A DNA stretch of 64,000 nt from Urechis unicinctus (lineage: Eukaryota > Annelida > Polychaeta > Xenopneusta > Urechidae). The position numbers and the translations under genes were made by a program. The notes beneath the pieces were generated by a model that was given only the letters and a program-made list of their open reading frames with translations, was not told the DNA's origin and did not search any database. Of this stretch, positions 46,665-58,810 are shown piece by piece; within the stretch, counting starts at the first letter, position 1, and the number at the start of each line of letters is the position of its first letter. Location: NCBI GenBank assembly GCA_034190875.2, contig CM067346.1, positions 44,817,922-44,881,921 on the forward strand, given 5' to 3'.

Positions 46665-48577
46665 CAGGCCCGTAGCCAGGGAGGGGTAAGGGGGGGGGGG
46701 GGTCGAGCGAACCGCCCACTTTGCCCAGAAAGGTCCGCCTTACTCTAGCGCATTTGTGTTGCTCCGCATAACAGTTTTCGACCAATTACAAAGCTTTGCA
46801 CATCCAAGACGCGCGTAAACGTACCGGAAAGGCTCTTCAAATGCTGAAATCCGATGCGAAGGCCGCTAAATTTTTCAACAGTTTTATTCTCAGAAAATCT
46901 TCCCATCTTTGGTATTTGTAAATGATTTATATCGTCATTCGTTTTTCAAAGGTAAGCGAGCAATGCACCTAACAAATTACTTTGCAAAAATTTCATCGTA
47001 AGTTGCAATCGGAACGTCAATGAGGATCGTCACTAAAGTTTCAGAGTTTGTTAATGTATCTAATTTACTGAAGATCTATTGAAAATTAGTATTTTGATTC
47101 ATCAATTGCACTGAACGAGATGACATAATTTACATTTGCAACCAATACTCGATTGTATACTTTTCATAAAATATCCTTGTGGGTGATAATCGTTTGAATT
47201 TAAAGGGCAACAGGTGAGCAAATTATTGGGCAAAATGATGCAAACCTCTTTGTTATTAAAGTTCGAAAAGTAAAATCAACAAAACAAGACTTTCTGCTTT
47301 CCTTGTCAAATATTTTGTAAAGACTAATTTTTGTGAACAATTTTAAGCATGAAAAATTATATAAAAATTATAGATCTATACCTTGTGCATCTATGATGTG
47401 CTGTAAAGAATTAACTGAATTTAAATCATTCCATTCTTTCCTTGAATATATAGAAGCTGTGATAGGTAGGCGTGAACAGAAAGAGAGGGAGAGGAAGAGG
47501 GCTGCCAAAAGCTGTCATCATCATATTTTGCAATACTGTACTGTAGTTTAAATTATTGTAAATTCTTTCCCTTTGCATTTATAATATGGAAATTAACTTT
47601 TGAAAAATTACGTATATTTTTAATTTTTCAAACACCCCTGTCAATACCAGCAAGCTCTTTGCTTGGATAAGTGCCGGCTGTTACATGCAAGCAACAGCCA
47701 GACCTCCCAGATGCAGTGAGTCTATTTAATGATGACCTCCCAGCCCCTGAGCTAGTTCCACAGGAACTGACAAGATGGGAGATGAGGTACTATATTTTTA
47801 CTAGCACTAGAGCTAAAACTTTTCAAAAATTGTTCCCAGATATAACGAAGTGCCAGAAGCACACCAGCAGCTGCCATTTAAAAATGTGACAGGGACATCC
47901 AATCCTCTCTGTTCTTCTACAGCTTGCCTGCACTTTGCCAGTCACTTCATGTGAATGCGAGAGAAGTGCAAGTGCCCTGCGCCGCCTCAACACTTACATG
48001 AGGGCATCCATAGGGAAGAATCGTCTCTCTGCACTTGCTCTCCTTCACAGTCATAATTGCACAGCTATCATCCTTGATTGTGTGGTTGATGCCTTCCGGT
48101 AGAAACATCCTAGACGAATAGAACTGGATCTTCTGTTTCTTAACCGCAATGTTTGAGTAAAACTGGAATCACAACATGGTTGTGATAAGGCTTGTGTCCA
48201 TTATTATTGTCATCATGAGGACGAGAGTAAGAGATAGATAGTTGGGATTTTATTTGGTGGGTTGTCAGCATTATTTGCTTGAATTTAAAGTTGGTTATTT
48301 TACAAAATGGGGCATTTCAACATTTTTGATTTGAATAAACAATGAAACTCATTGCAATGAACCTTTTTTTATTGATTCTTTAAGGATGGGGTCTATTAAA
48401 TGTTAAAATTACTTGATGATCCGTCTAAATGAATGTGTGATGAGCATAGATATATCGTGTGTCGATGGTGCCTTCAATTTTGGTCTTATAGCCTCACCAG
48501 TATGAGCCAGGAGAAAGGTCCACAATTGAGGGGAAAAGACACCCCCCCCCCTACTACAAATCCTGGCTACGGGCCTG
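46665..48577 (+). mobile_element. hAT-family DNA transposon, degenerate, 1.9 kb
   Basis: Perfect 16-bp terminal inverted repeats: CAGGCCCGTAGCCAGG at 46665-46680 and its complement at 48562-48577. The termini continue with matching subterminal G/C tracts (G13 at 46690-46702, C10 at 48542-48551). The 8-bp flanks are not identical; only GTCTC is shared on both sides, so the target duplication is decayed or the element lies in a rearranged copy. Inside, the 3' half encodes the C-terminal part of a hAT transposase on the plus strand; the N-terminal and RNase-H-like catalytic parts are not recognisable. At 1.9 kb it is shorter than most autonomous hATs, so it is an internally deleted, inactive copy. 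It sits in segmental copy A and not in copy B. Confidence 0.9.
47671..48156 (+). pseudogene. hAT transposase C-terminal remnant (dimerisation domain)
   Basis: First piece (47671-47889): LPDAVSLFNDDLPAP and ELTRWEMRYY, as found just before the dimerisation domain in hAT transposases of the ZMYM/THAP-like group. Second piece (47933-48156): LACTLPVTSCECERS, ASALRRLNTYMRAS, GKNRLSALALLHSH, then after a stop at about 48101 KHPRRIELDLLFLN and the natural end. CECERSASALRRLNTYMR is the hallmark of the hAT C-terminal dimerisation region. The two pieces lie in different frames and one stop interrupts the second, so the gene is dead. Function in life: DNA-bound transposase oligomerisation. Confidence 0.85.
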
Positions 48578-49174
48578 TCTCGTCTAACCAGTAACAATAT
48601 CCTCGTTGCACCAACTTTTCCTAATGACAGATGATGCTCACCCCGTGTTATCCAACATTTCTTGGAATAACCAGTGACAGAGTCCTACTCATTTCAGACG
48701 ATCGTGCTGTTAAACTCTGGTTTGTACCATCCTTCCTTCAATTCGTTACACTCATGAAGGGACGGGCGATGATAAATCTCACATTCGTTCTTTCTCGGCT
48801 GCACACTCGACAAAAACCATAATATATCTTAATACATAGCAACAACATATGCTTTTTTGACGGTTGGTATTCGTTTCTCATGCATCTGCAATAGATTGTA
48901 GGCGGTATGAGTTTTACTTAAAATTTCGTGTTCGAAATGACGATTAATGTAGCTCCCAAAGGACGAATGCTAACGTAAATCTGGCAAAAAGTCACTTTCG
49001 TTTGTCCCCTATACAGACTTAAATGATTAGTCACTGAGTATCAACGCTCACTGTTAATGAAAACCCTATACTCATTAGACATTGGAAAATGTCATACGAC
49101 AACCGCGACTGCCCTGACATTCAGATGTATTTTATGTTAATGACAGAATAACTGCACGGCGTACATCCACGCCC

Positions 49175-49660
49175 GAATAGAATAGAATTTATTCACTTCG
49201 ACAATTCATTGATATTAAGTCTTTTCGACATGACGTCTTCCTTCTTGTGTTTTCCAGTTTGCTCTTTTCGAACGTGGTGGTAGCGATCTATGTCTCTGTC
49301 TATATTAATGTTGATCTTGAGCTTTTCTTATGGGATCAATGATATTCTGACTGAGTTTCTTCGATCGTATTGCTCCATGTCGTCTAATCGATTTTTAAGT
49401 CCTTCGTTTGCTTCTTGCAGCTCTTTTATTTGGGTGTTCTGCTTTTCCAATTTTGCTTCGAACAGACCTCGAATTGAAGCAACCTGGGCTTTAAATGAAA
49501 CTACCAGCACGTCAATATTGATTGGCGTAGACGTTTTTTCTTAACGGCTTGAACAAAGGGGTAACTTGTTTCCCAACCCGTTTCTTCTTCTGCAGGTGTT
49601 GTGGATCATTGAAATGGCTGTTCTCTGACCAGCTTTCTGGCTTCACTTATCTATTGCTTT
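49175..49660 (-). mobile_element. Non-LTR retrotransposon (LINE) ORF1 remnant
   Basis: On the minus strand (49328-49510) a coiled-coil-like run (LEKQNTQIKELQEANEGL) leads into LDDMEQYDRRNSVRIS, the signature at the coiled-coil/RRM junction of LINE ORF1 proteins. Beyond a stop the same frame continues DIDRYHHVRKEQTGKHKK, matching the family pattern DIDRCHRVGK, and ends near 49193. It is followed directly by AATAAA and a short (TTCTA)n-like tail (49175-49187), typical of a LINE 3' end. No endonuclease or reverse transcriptase is present, so the copy lost ORF2 or was ORF1-only. The 5' limit (about 49660) is uncertain because a frameshift lies near 49545. No target duplication found. Confidence 0.75.
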
Positions 49661-50008
49661 CAGTGGTTATTTGGGATTTTCAACAATGTTAGTTATATTC
49701 AGTAATTAGCGAGTAGTTCCGCTCTCCAGTGCCGTCGATGTACCCTTATAACTTTTTCCTCTTCGAATCAGGTAGATCCACTACACGAGATAAAAGCAAA
49801 GTTTATGAAAGCCTTACTTTGGGTACCACCTGCATAGAGATACGTTATGATGACAATTTTAACCCAATCTCTCAGATCAATAAGGTAAACATTAGAAATG
49901 GGCCTGAATATCAGTGATTGTGCTTCATGACCTGAAACACATCAAATGCAAATTGCATCCGATAAAAACCAAAGACATTTGAAATTACAAATAACGGAAT
50001 AAGCTCAT

Positions 50009-50191
50009 GGGTTATCACCTCTCCCTCTCGCTCTCCCTCTTGCTCTCTCTTTCGCTCTCCCTCTCACTCTCCCTTTCACTCCCGCACTCGCTCTCTTGCT
50101 TTCTCGCTTACTCGCTCTTGTGCCCTCTCACTCTCTCGCACTTTCGCTCTCTCTCTCGCTCTCCATCTTGCTCTCTCTTTCGCGCTCTTGA

Positions 50192-50276
<85 letters not shown>

Positions 50277-50289
50277 TCTCTCACTCTCT
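50009..50289 (+). repeat. (CT)n microsatellite region
   Basis: Imperfect CT/CTC-rich sequence from 50009, perfect (CT)36 at 50197-50268, then T10 at 50268-50277. Translates to artefactual Leu/Ser or Arg/Glu runs on the two strands. Confidence 0.97.
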
Positions 50290-50870
50290 GTTTCCCTGAT
50301 GGCATTGTTTCCTAATTAGCCAGAGATTACCAATACATGATCAAAGTTAGGAAGTCAATGTAAGTGTTGACATAGCATGCATCTACTTACATAACTAGAC
50401 GCTTCGATAATAGATCTTTGTCACAGATAGCTAGTTGACGCATTTACATCAATGAGCAATATAGTACTAGGCTTGGTATTTTTAAGTATGCTTATTAGCT
50501 TCGTAAAGCTATTTCATGTGCCCGGGAAATTTCTTTGTTCTTATCAGTATCTGTGGTAGTTAGTAGCACGATTCCCACAACCCGCATAACTGCTGTAAGG
50601 AAGGTTTCTCGGAAGGAAAACATCGTAATCATTTGGTGTTTTGTATTACTAAATTATAAGTTTTGTTGAAATGTAATGACATACGACCAGATAACATAAA
50701 CCATCTCAAAACTTAAATCTTGTCATTCTTTATCTGTTATTGGGTTTGGCCAAAACTTTATCTACACACGTCCTAGCATATTGTAGCATATATTCAATTT
50801 ACAGCTTAGATGCTCGGATAGGTATGATCTGCAAAGAGACCCTGGAAACATATGGTATGTAAAGGTCAGT

Positions 50871-50912
50871 GAGGTGTGTGTGTGTGTAGATGTGTGTGTT
50901 CCTTTGTGTGTA
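50871..50912 (+). repeat. (GT)n microsatellite, interrupted
   Basis: Three short GT runs separated by AGA and TCC. Confidence 0.9.
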
Positions 50913-53306
50913 GTCATGAGACATATGTGCAAAGTATGTGTAGTAATTAACCTACGATATACACGTTTATCCACTTTGTGCCATTTATAATAAAAAGAAT
51001 TCTCCCAAACGTGCCCAAACATTTTAGCCGTGCCATCTATGCCAATTATTGATCAATTTTACCATTTACACCAATCAGCCCTAAGCTACACAATTATCTG
51101 TGTATATTGCCTCGGGGTCTTTGCTTTTGCCAACTAGCTCGAACTATTGTTCGAAAACACGATAAAAGTAATCATCCGTTACCAGCATGATAACATTTAA
51201 TATAATCTGAACAATATAAACATGTTTGCTCACATGCATCGCTTTATGAAGAGAAACCTATCGAACACGTTCGCTTCATCTTGCTGCAGCTGTATGGATA
51301 TAACCTGCAGTATTCTTACACCGGCTATTTATCAATATATAAGAATCAATGTCTTCGTTGGACCTCATAATCGTGATAGCCATGTCTCATTACGTTTTGA
51401 TTGGCTTTTTTTAACACCGATTTTAAGTGTTTATGACTATGCTGATGACATTTTAAGTAATGACTATTCAATGCATGAAAATGTAATCGATGCAAAAGGT
51501 TAGATACAATTTTGTAATAACTAACAATCAGAGCAATTGTGTTGCATTCGCTATTCCGCAGTAAACAGACGGTTTGATTTTTAACTATTTAGCACGGCAT
51601 TGAAATCAATTACGAGACACAAAATCAAAGAATTAATTTCTAAACTACACGTATAACTCATTCCATCCTTGAATAAGGTATTGTATTATGCTCTCTACTT
51701 GGCAATATATCTGCCATCGTTCTGGTTGATTTTGATTTAACCATTGTCATTTGGCCTGCCAGGTTACCAATCAGCCGATGAAATGGGTTCAGGTGCTCTT
51801 TGGTCTAAAATGTATTACGAATGTCTACATGTTAAGAGTGCCTATTGCTCGTTGATGTCACAAATATGTAAAACACATATTACCTCACTTAGACAAAATG
51901 GACAAAAATGGACAAAAATCAACCTTGCCCTCTACGTAAACAAACCAATTTATTTTCCGAATGACATTGATAGATTAGTGGCACATGTGTTGCAAAGCGT
52001 CTAGCAAAAATACAAGATGGTGTAAGGGTATCTATCACACCTTCATATTTGCCTTCCATTTTAACCAACACTTAACTTCGAAAGCCTAATAGAACATATA
52101 ACGACATGGAGATATCATCATTCGTTTACATTTCAAGCCTTATACCTGGTAGATGCACATTGGCCGTTTGTTTGATCACGATGGTTTTATTGGAACAATA
52201 TCAGTGTGCGCACTTGCTCTAATATCAGACCCTTATCAAAACAGCATATTGCGATAGAAAACCTATCCCTGAATTTAACCCAAGCGCACTTTATAGCGTG
52301 CGGGAAAGGAGAGAAATACGGGCAATACTAGCAAGCCTACATAATAAGTGCCCGTCATACTTGCAACCCCTGCAAACTTATCAGCGATTGCAATAAATGA
52401 GAACGTTGAATACCAACCTATAAATTCCAATATTCAACAATTTAATAGACCTTCAGAACGGTCTCATAAATGTGTTGTCTACGTTGATATCGGAAAAGTC
52501 GCTGCAAATGTTTTAAATTCAAGTCCGACACATAAATTGTCATCAATATATATGTACGATAAACGTAGATCGCTAAAACTCTCGCATAGAGGCGGGAGTG
52601 ATCAAAACTAGCATGCACTTACAACAAGATCGAAAATGCTGCGTCATGATTTTGACCAAAGTTTTCGATACATAATTTCCTTGTCAGAAGCAAATCCTCG
52701 TAGGCGGACTCGCAGAATAAATCACAAAAACTCATAGCGATAAGGGTAGCATGGTCATCGAGTGAGTTAAGCACGAACACATCAGGGATTAATGAAAGAG
52801 CCTAGGTAGCAACTGTAATGTACAATAGTACTAACCCTGGGTCGACTTGGCAAGCGCTGATATGCACTGATTGATTGCGTGTTGGCGTATACCTGTAAAA
52901 ATTGAAATATAAAAAGATGGGTGAAGGTCGAGCAGGTGAATCACCTTGAATCACCCTGAGAGAGTGCATATTTTGCAATTTGACCAGAAGATATTTTTTT
53001 CTAAACCAAGCTATGTTAAGCCTTGTCGGTATTTGATTACAAACAGGAGAAGATTCAGACAATAAAAAGGAGAAGGATGCAGAGGACAAGGGTTTAGCGA
53101 GGTTACGCCCCTAGTGATGTTGTTTGTAAGGTTAAGTATATCAAAACTTTTCAGAAACCCATGGCATGCGCAGCCCTGCAAAAGGGTAAAATGTCATGTG
53201 CAATTTTTATTGATTACTAGTTATTTACTTACATTTTGATTCATAGTCAAACATGTCATAGTATAAACTATATGGAGTAAAGTTTAACCGCATTGTCCGC
53301 ATTTTA

Positions 53307-53406
53307 AGGGTAACGGGAAATATGCGAATTAAATACATATGTTGCATATTAAGTGATAACAAGTCAATGTTAGGGGTAACAGGAAATGTGCGATTTAAAT
53401 ACTTAT
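53307..53406 (+). repeat. Tandem repeat, two 35-bp copies, period 65
   Basis: AGGGTAAC-GGAAAT-TGCGA and TTAAATAC-TAT shared between 53307-53340 and 53372-53406 with few changes. Confidence 0.8.
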
Positions 53407-54229
53407 ACTGCTTAAAAAATTCGAAATAAGCACAATTTTGTGTTTATCGAATGTTTTCGACCAAATGGGTCCAAGGAGCATACCAAAGCCATATAAGTGT
53501 ATAATTACATCAGCCATAGAGCTTCGCTGCATCATAAACATGTCATCAATAAAACCTTGTGATTGTAAATAAGCACACTTAAACGTGGATTGTTTACCAA
53601 TGGTGCTTTGTTGTATTCTGCACATAAGTTGTCCCGATTCAGACAAAATGCCACGGTAAACCTAGCGGATTTTAGTTTTAAGAAAATTTTTAGATTTATA
53701 GTAACGTTAACATATGTATAATCGATTATGCGACCGTGATCATTGGGGCATCAACCCATACAATTTGCTCTTTCATGAGTCAAAACTCCTCGTGGGAATA
53801 CATAATTGAATTGATATTGTCTGTTTGGTTACAAGCCTTTAACGTAGGATGTCCGGCAGTTCACTTGACGATGACGAATAGTTAATAAGATATAGTGGCG
53901 TTATGACGCTAAGAGCATAAAGAAGCTGGGTTCATCCCTTATCGAGAAAGTTGAAGCATAGAAGTTCACCGATGTGAAAATATTAAATTTCTAATTATCA
54001 ACCGCTGTATCTAGATGATTTAAAATTGACATTTATTGCATTGGTTTTAATTTGAGCGATCATAATCAGGGAAGTAAGTATCATTAGTCCAGGGAGTGTA
54101 AGGTGGTGGATGCAGGTGACTTTCAAATAGACGCACATGTGAGCCCTGAGCTCCTTCAGATATCGACCATAGTCATTGTCGAAATGACTGCCACCATTTC
54201 CAAATGTCGTCATAACAGGATGCTGTGAC

Positions 54230-54267
54230 AGCGCATTCGACGAGCAGATAGCGCATTCGACGAGCAC
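54230..54267 (+). repeat. 20-bp tandem duplication
   Basis: AGCGCATTCGACGAGCA occurs at 54230 and 54250 without mismatch. Confidence 0.9.
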
Positions 54268-54699
54268 AGTTCCGTCTTCAGTTTTAAATCATCTGTTATG
54301 TTGTGCAATATTATAAGAGGTCAATCCACGCAAAGCTCCGCAGCGGTTAAATGGCTTTACTAAGTATATTACCAAGCTGAACCCTGCAAAAACTGACATT
54401 ACGCAATTAGATATCTAGTATAAGGTATTATATGTTTTTTATAATGTAAAGCTGTTGTCTTTAATACCTCAGAATGGGCTATATTCTGCAACTCACGAAG
54501 GAAGTACACAATCATTTGTAATCCTGAAAGATGTAAATGATGATCTTTACACGGACCTTTCTTGAGATTTTTAAGCTGTCTTGGCTGCTTCATATGGCTC
54601 ATAGCTTATCTGGCAGCCTCTCTCAAGAGGAAAATATCTGCAAGGAAGGGCAAGTATTGCAAGATCAAGTAGCTTGTCCCACTAAAATCGAATGTAACT

Positions 54700-57600
54700 A
54701 CAGACATAAGCTCTCTTAGCAGTAAGGATTATTTTTAAAAAGGGTAAGCCTTGTATAAAAAGGCCGGATTTACGCTTATTGCAATTATAGCGTGTCACGT
54801 GAGATGAAGGGTTTTGGATTCAAGCATTCATCACAGCGAATATTCACGCAGCAAAATGACCATTTTATGTGCTGTTATCCAAACTGTATGAATCGTTTGG
54901 GTCACAGAGAGGTGCTCTTGTCAGCTTTTATATTAAGTGGAGATACCCACAGACCAAACCCCTGGCAAAATTGGATCAGGTAGACATTTAATATGTTTCT
55001 TAAACCTAACTATCTTAATCAATAGATAATTTCTAGAGCGTTGTCTTTTAGGGTAGCACCGCGATATTGGTTTACAAAATTTAAATGATTATATAAACCA
55101 TCTTTCGCGTCTACGCTGTGGTATTCTTAGCTAAAGAAAACGCTGCCAAGTATTATATTGCGCAAATAATCACCTATATCTGGAAAACAAATTCTATATG
55201 TTAATTATCTTGTCTTCACTCTCACGCCGTACCTGTGTATCTTTGCTACCTGACTCTGTTTTAAAATAATGAATTGTTTTGTCCACCTTATATTCTACTT
55301 GTAAGCTTGCTTCAATACGGAAATTTACCGCCGTGATAAAGCAGATCTAACCAAATTGTGAAAAAAGAACTTGAATTATATCATTTTCATCAAAGCACTG
55401 TTGATACAATATGCTACATTGTGCTCACTAGTTGACACGAAGTTTAATTCATTTGAAAGATGTTTATGGGAAATGTTGTTCTCATCTGATGCATTGGTGC
55501 TATCGTGTGATGAACACCAAGAGTACTTACTGAGCCTAACTCTCGCATGCATTATCTGCAAGGCAGTGTAAACATAATGTTAATCTATACAATCCCATAA
55601 TCGTTTGCTGACTTACAAATAAGCAGTATTAGTCAACACGTGTCACCCGAATATCTAATGAAATGCCCCATAAGAACGTTGCATTCCGGATGCATGACAT
55701 AAAAAAGATAAAGTGAAACCAAACCGGACATTGCTAAGGGATATATTGTGATTTACGAATTATATAGCTTAGCTGAAGTATTGAAAACGGACTCTAGATC
55801 ATTGAATAGCTTTTAAAAAGTGGAAAATACACTACGATACAGTACCCAATCATTGTTTGTGTTCTCATCAACATTGCGATTGGGCATATGAAAAAATCCC
55901 CAGGGATGTTATCACTCGATAGTGTCACAAGCTCGGTTGCGGACGATATATCAATAAAGATAAGAGGCACGGGTAAGAAACCATCAAAAGAAACATGATC
56001 TCTCTCTTTGCCGAAGAATAAAAAGTTGAATAAATCTTAGTATTATTTCGGTCTACTGATCAGTGCAGATATTACTTACAGCAATCGTATAACTCGGCAT
56101 ACCAAAAGATAACGTTTGTTAATGATTGCGCTGTTCTGGGTGTTTTTATTACAGCCACTAACACCAATACTTCACTGTTTATGCTGCAGCCAATGCTTAC
56201 GAAGCATCCTTCTCATACCGACATACTGCTGTATCAACTAGCATTTAAATGTGAACTAAAAGTGCTATTGCCAACACAATTCGACTAATATGTATTAGAT
56301 GATCTTAGCGATAGTATCGGGTGGTTATAAGGTCCATCTGGAGATTTGAACCTAGAAATGCTTTCCCCACGATCTTGTTATTGTTTGTTAACCATTTTGT
56401 TTCCAGCCTAGGTACAGGAAGTCATTTTTAATACTTTTCAATATTACAAACGCACTTACTCGCGCATAATTCCGAGGTCTTGGCTTTCCCGTGACCTATA
56501 CCTGATAACAATATAGTCACAAATGTTAAATATCAAATTTTGAATATATCCGACAGCAATTAAAAATGTCATGAACAAAGTTTCAGATAGAAACAGTGTG
56601 GTTAAATCAATAGTGATTCGACATAATGTTGTGTTGGGATATGTCAAAGCCGTTGCAAATCAATTTACACACCCACCATAATTCGTCTGCGTTTCTAACC
56701 ATCATCTGCTCAATCATCACATCATCATTATCGTCATCGTCATAATCATCATCATCATCATCATCATATTTCATCACTATGATCCACATCATCGGTATCA
56801 TCATACTGCAAGGTAGAAAACGCACTCACGATTTGTTTTGCACTGATCAGATTAAACATGATATTTCCTACTAGGTAAACCACTTTTTAACAATTGATGC
56901 TCTCGGAAAAACCATCTCCTGATTGTCTTGTGATCATATCATCTTTATAAACGTCATTATATAATCATATGGTGATGATGATCATGATTAGAGCGATGTT
57001 CAGGATGATTACAGGTAACGCACGGCACCAAAAAGTTTCCACACACTTATTCTTCCCAGGCATTGAAAATAATGGCTTCTAACATAATTCATGGTGGTAA
57101 GTGTAGAATTCTCTGCAAAAACAATGAATAGGTCGAATGTTCAAAGACTTAGTCAATTAAGCCTCTGCAGCTTGATGCTCAACTGATCATATTCTGAAAG
57201 TGCTCTGAGAAAGCTGACATTGAGGTGCTCAACGATGGAATTACTGCATATCCTACATCGATGCAAAAATTTTAAATATCCCTGTTCTCAACATTATGCG
57301 CTCAAGGTGATTATAGCGATTTTGATATTTGTTTACAAAACACCAAACAGTATGTGGCCATTTGTCGGACACTATATATGTAACCATGAATTAAATGAGA
57401 ACATATAATCTTCCTAATATGAAACAACCTTAACATATTGTCTATCCTCGCATCAGGACGCTAATAATGTCATATTTTCAAAAAACATCTGTTCAAAGGA
57501 AATGACGATTGTTTATAATCTAGTTACAGCCACCTATTGAATCTGCAATATATGGCTTTGGGATCTTTGCTTGTATCAACTGGCATGATCCATCTTTTGA

Positions 57601-58810
57601 CAACACGATAAAGGCAGTCTTACAACCCCCGCGTGATAACATTTGATATAATAGGAGCAATATTAAAAATGTTCGTTCTCACGTCTCGCGTTATGAAGAG
57701 AAACATATCGAACATTTTCGCTTCGTTTAGATGCAGCTGTATGAAAATAACCTGCCGTATCCTTCCATCGGCTATTTGTCAATATATAGCAGCTTATGTC
57801 TTAGTTGGACTTCATAATAGTGGCAGCGCTATCCCATTGAACAGGTTTATTCCAGTTGTTTGCAACTTAGCTGTCACATTATGTTTGAATTGGCGTTTTT
57901 CACACCGGTATTTAGTTTTATGACTATGTTGATGATATTTTGAGTAATGTCCATTAACTGCACGAAAATGTAGTCGATGTAAAAGGAGTGATATAATTTT
58001 GTAATAAATAAGAATCAGAGCAATTGTGCTGCAGTCGACATCCCGCCATAACATGCAGTGAATAGACTGATGTTTAACTATTAAGCTCGGCAATGAACGC
58101 AATAACGGGATATGATATTAAAGACCACTCGGTTCGAAACTTCACGTATACTTCATTTCTGGCTTTAATAAGGTGTTATATTGTGCACTCCGCTGGGCAA
58201 TATAGCTACCATTCTTCGGGTCATTTTGCGGTGAAGCATTGTCATTTGGCCTGCCAGGTCACCAAATTAGCCGGTGATATGAGTTCTGGTGCTCTTTGGT
58301 CTTAATTGTATAACGGATGTCTACCAGTTGATGGTATCTATTGTTCAGTGATGTCACATATATGTCAAACACATTTTTCCTTACTTTGCCGAAAATGAAT
58401 CTGGTCTTCTCCGTGAACTTTTCGCTAGTATTGCGACATCATAATCTGAAAAATGACATGCATGATACATGATTGGCTACGGGTATCCTCTTAAGATACT
58501 TGAATTTAACTGAAGCGCATATAAAAGCGTAATAGGAGAAAAATATGGATTATACAAGAATATCTATATATCTAGTGTCCGTCGTACATTGTAAGCCCTG
58601 CAAACTTATAAGCGATTTAAATAACAAACAATGAAACAAAAAATAACTACGTATATATTCCAACATTGAACAATTGAATGAACAACAAGAATGGTGTCGA
58701 AACCCGGTTAGCTGGTATGATATCGGTACAGTCGCTGTTCGCATAGATTATCCAGTTCAGTCAGTAGGTTGTCTGCATGAAAGCTAGCATTGTATAAAGA
58801 CAAAGATATC
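54700..58810 (+). repeat. Segmental copy B (partner 44500-52640)
   Basis: Same order and orientation as copy A, but compact. It lacks the hAT element, the LINE remnant, the (CT)n tract and the 450-bp insert. It carries its own (ATC)n tract (56700-56776) that copy A does not show. No recognised coding sequence. Confidence 0.7.
56700..56776 (+). repeat. (ATC)n microsatellite, imperfect
   Basis: ATC/CAT-rich run with TCG interruptions. The Asp-rich minus-strand frame across it is an artefact. Confidence 0.9.

Larger units (their letters stand above)
44500..52640 (+). repeat. Segmental copy A (partner 54700-58810)
   Basis: Collinear with copy B: about 44570 with 54765 (AAAGGCCGGA); 45150-45475 with 55395-55735; 45925-46290 with 55735-56100; 51095-51560 with 57555-58050; 51690-51950 with 58190-58420; 52265-52640 with 58490-58810. 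Shared strings include CATTGTCATTTGGCCTGCCA (51744 and 58239) and AATCAGAGCAATTGTG. Copy A is about 3.8 kb longer between 46.3 and 51.1 kb, where the hAT element, the LINE remnant and the (CT)n tract lie; these account for most of the difference. Confidence 0.7.
52641..54699. other. Spacer between segmental copies; no gene seen
   Basis: AT-rich apart from two short tandem repeats (53307-53406 and 54230-54267). The frames at 52802-53089 and 53998-54267 (minus) look like chance. Confidence 0.3.

Noticed and set aside
46665-48577. Clean 8-bp target-site duplication of the hAT element
   Set aside because: The flanking octamers differ; only GTCTC is shared.
50007-50315. Leu/Ser-rich and Arg/Glu-rich frames on opposite strands
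   Set aside because: Translation of the (CT)n tract.
51411-51460. YADD motif in an open frame (reverse-transcriptase hallmark)
   Set aside because: It is four residues in a chance frame; no other reverse-transcriptase motif is nearby, and the partner copy near 57.9 kb is not open in that frame.
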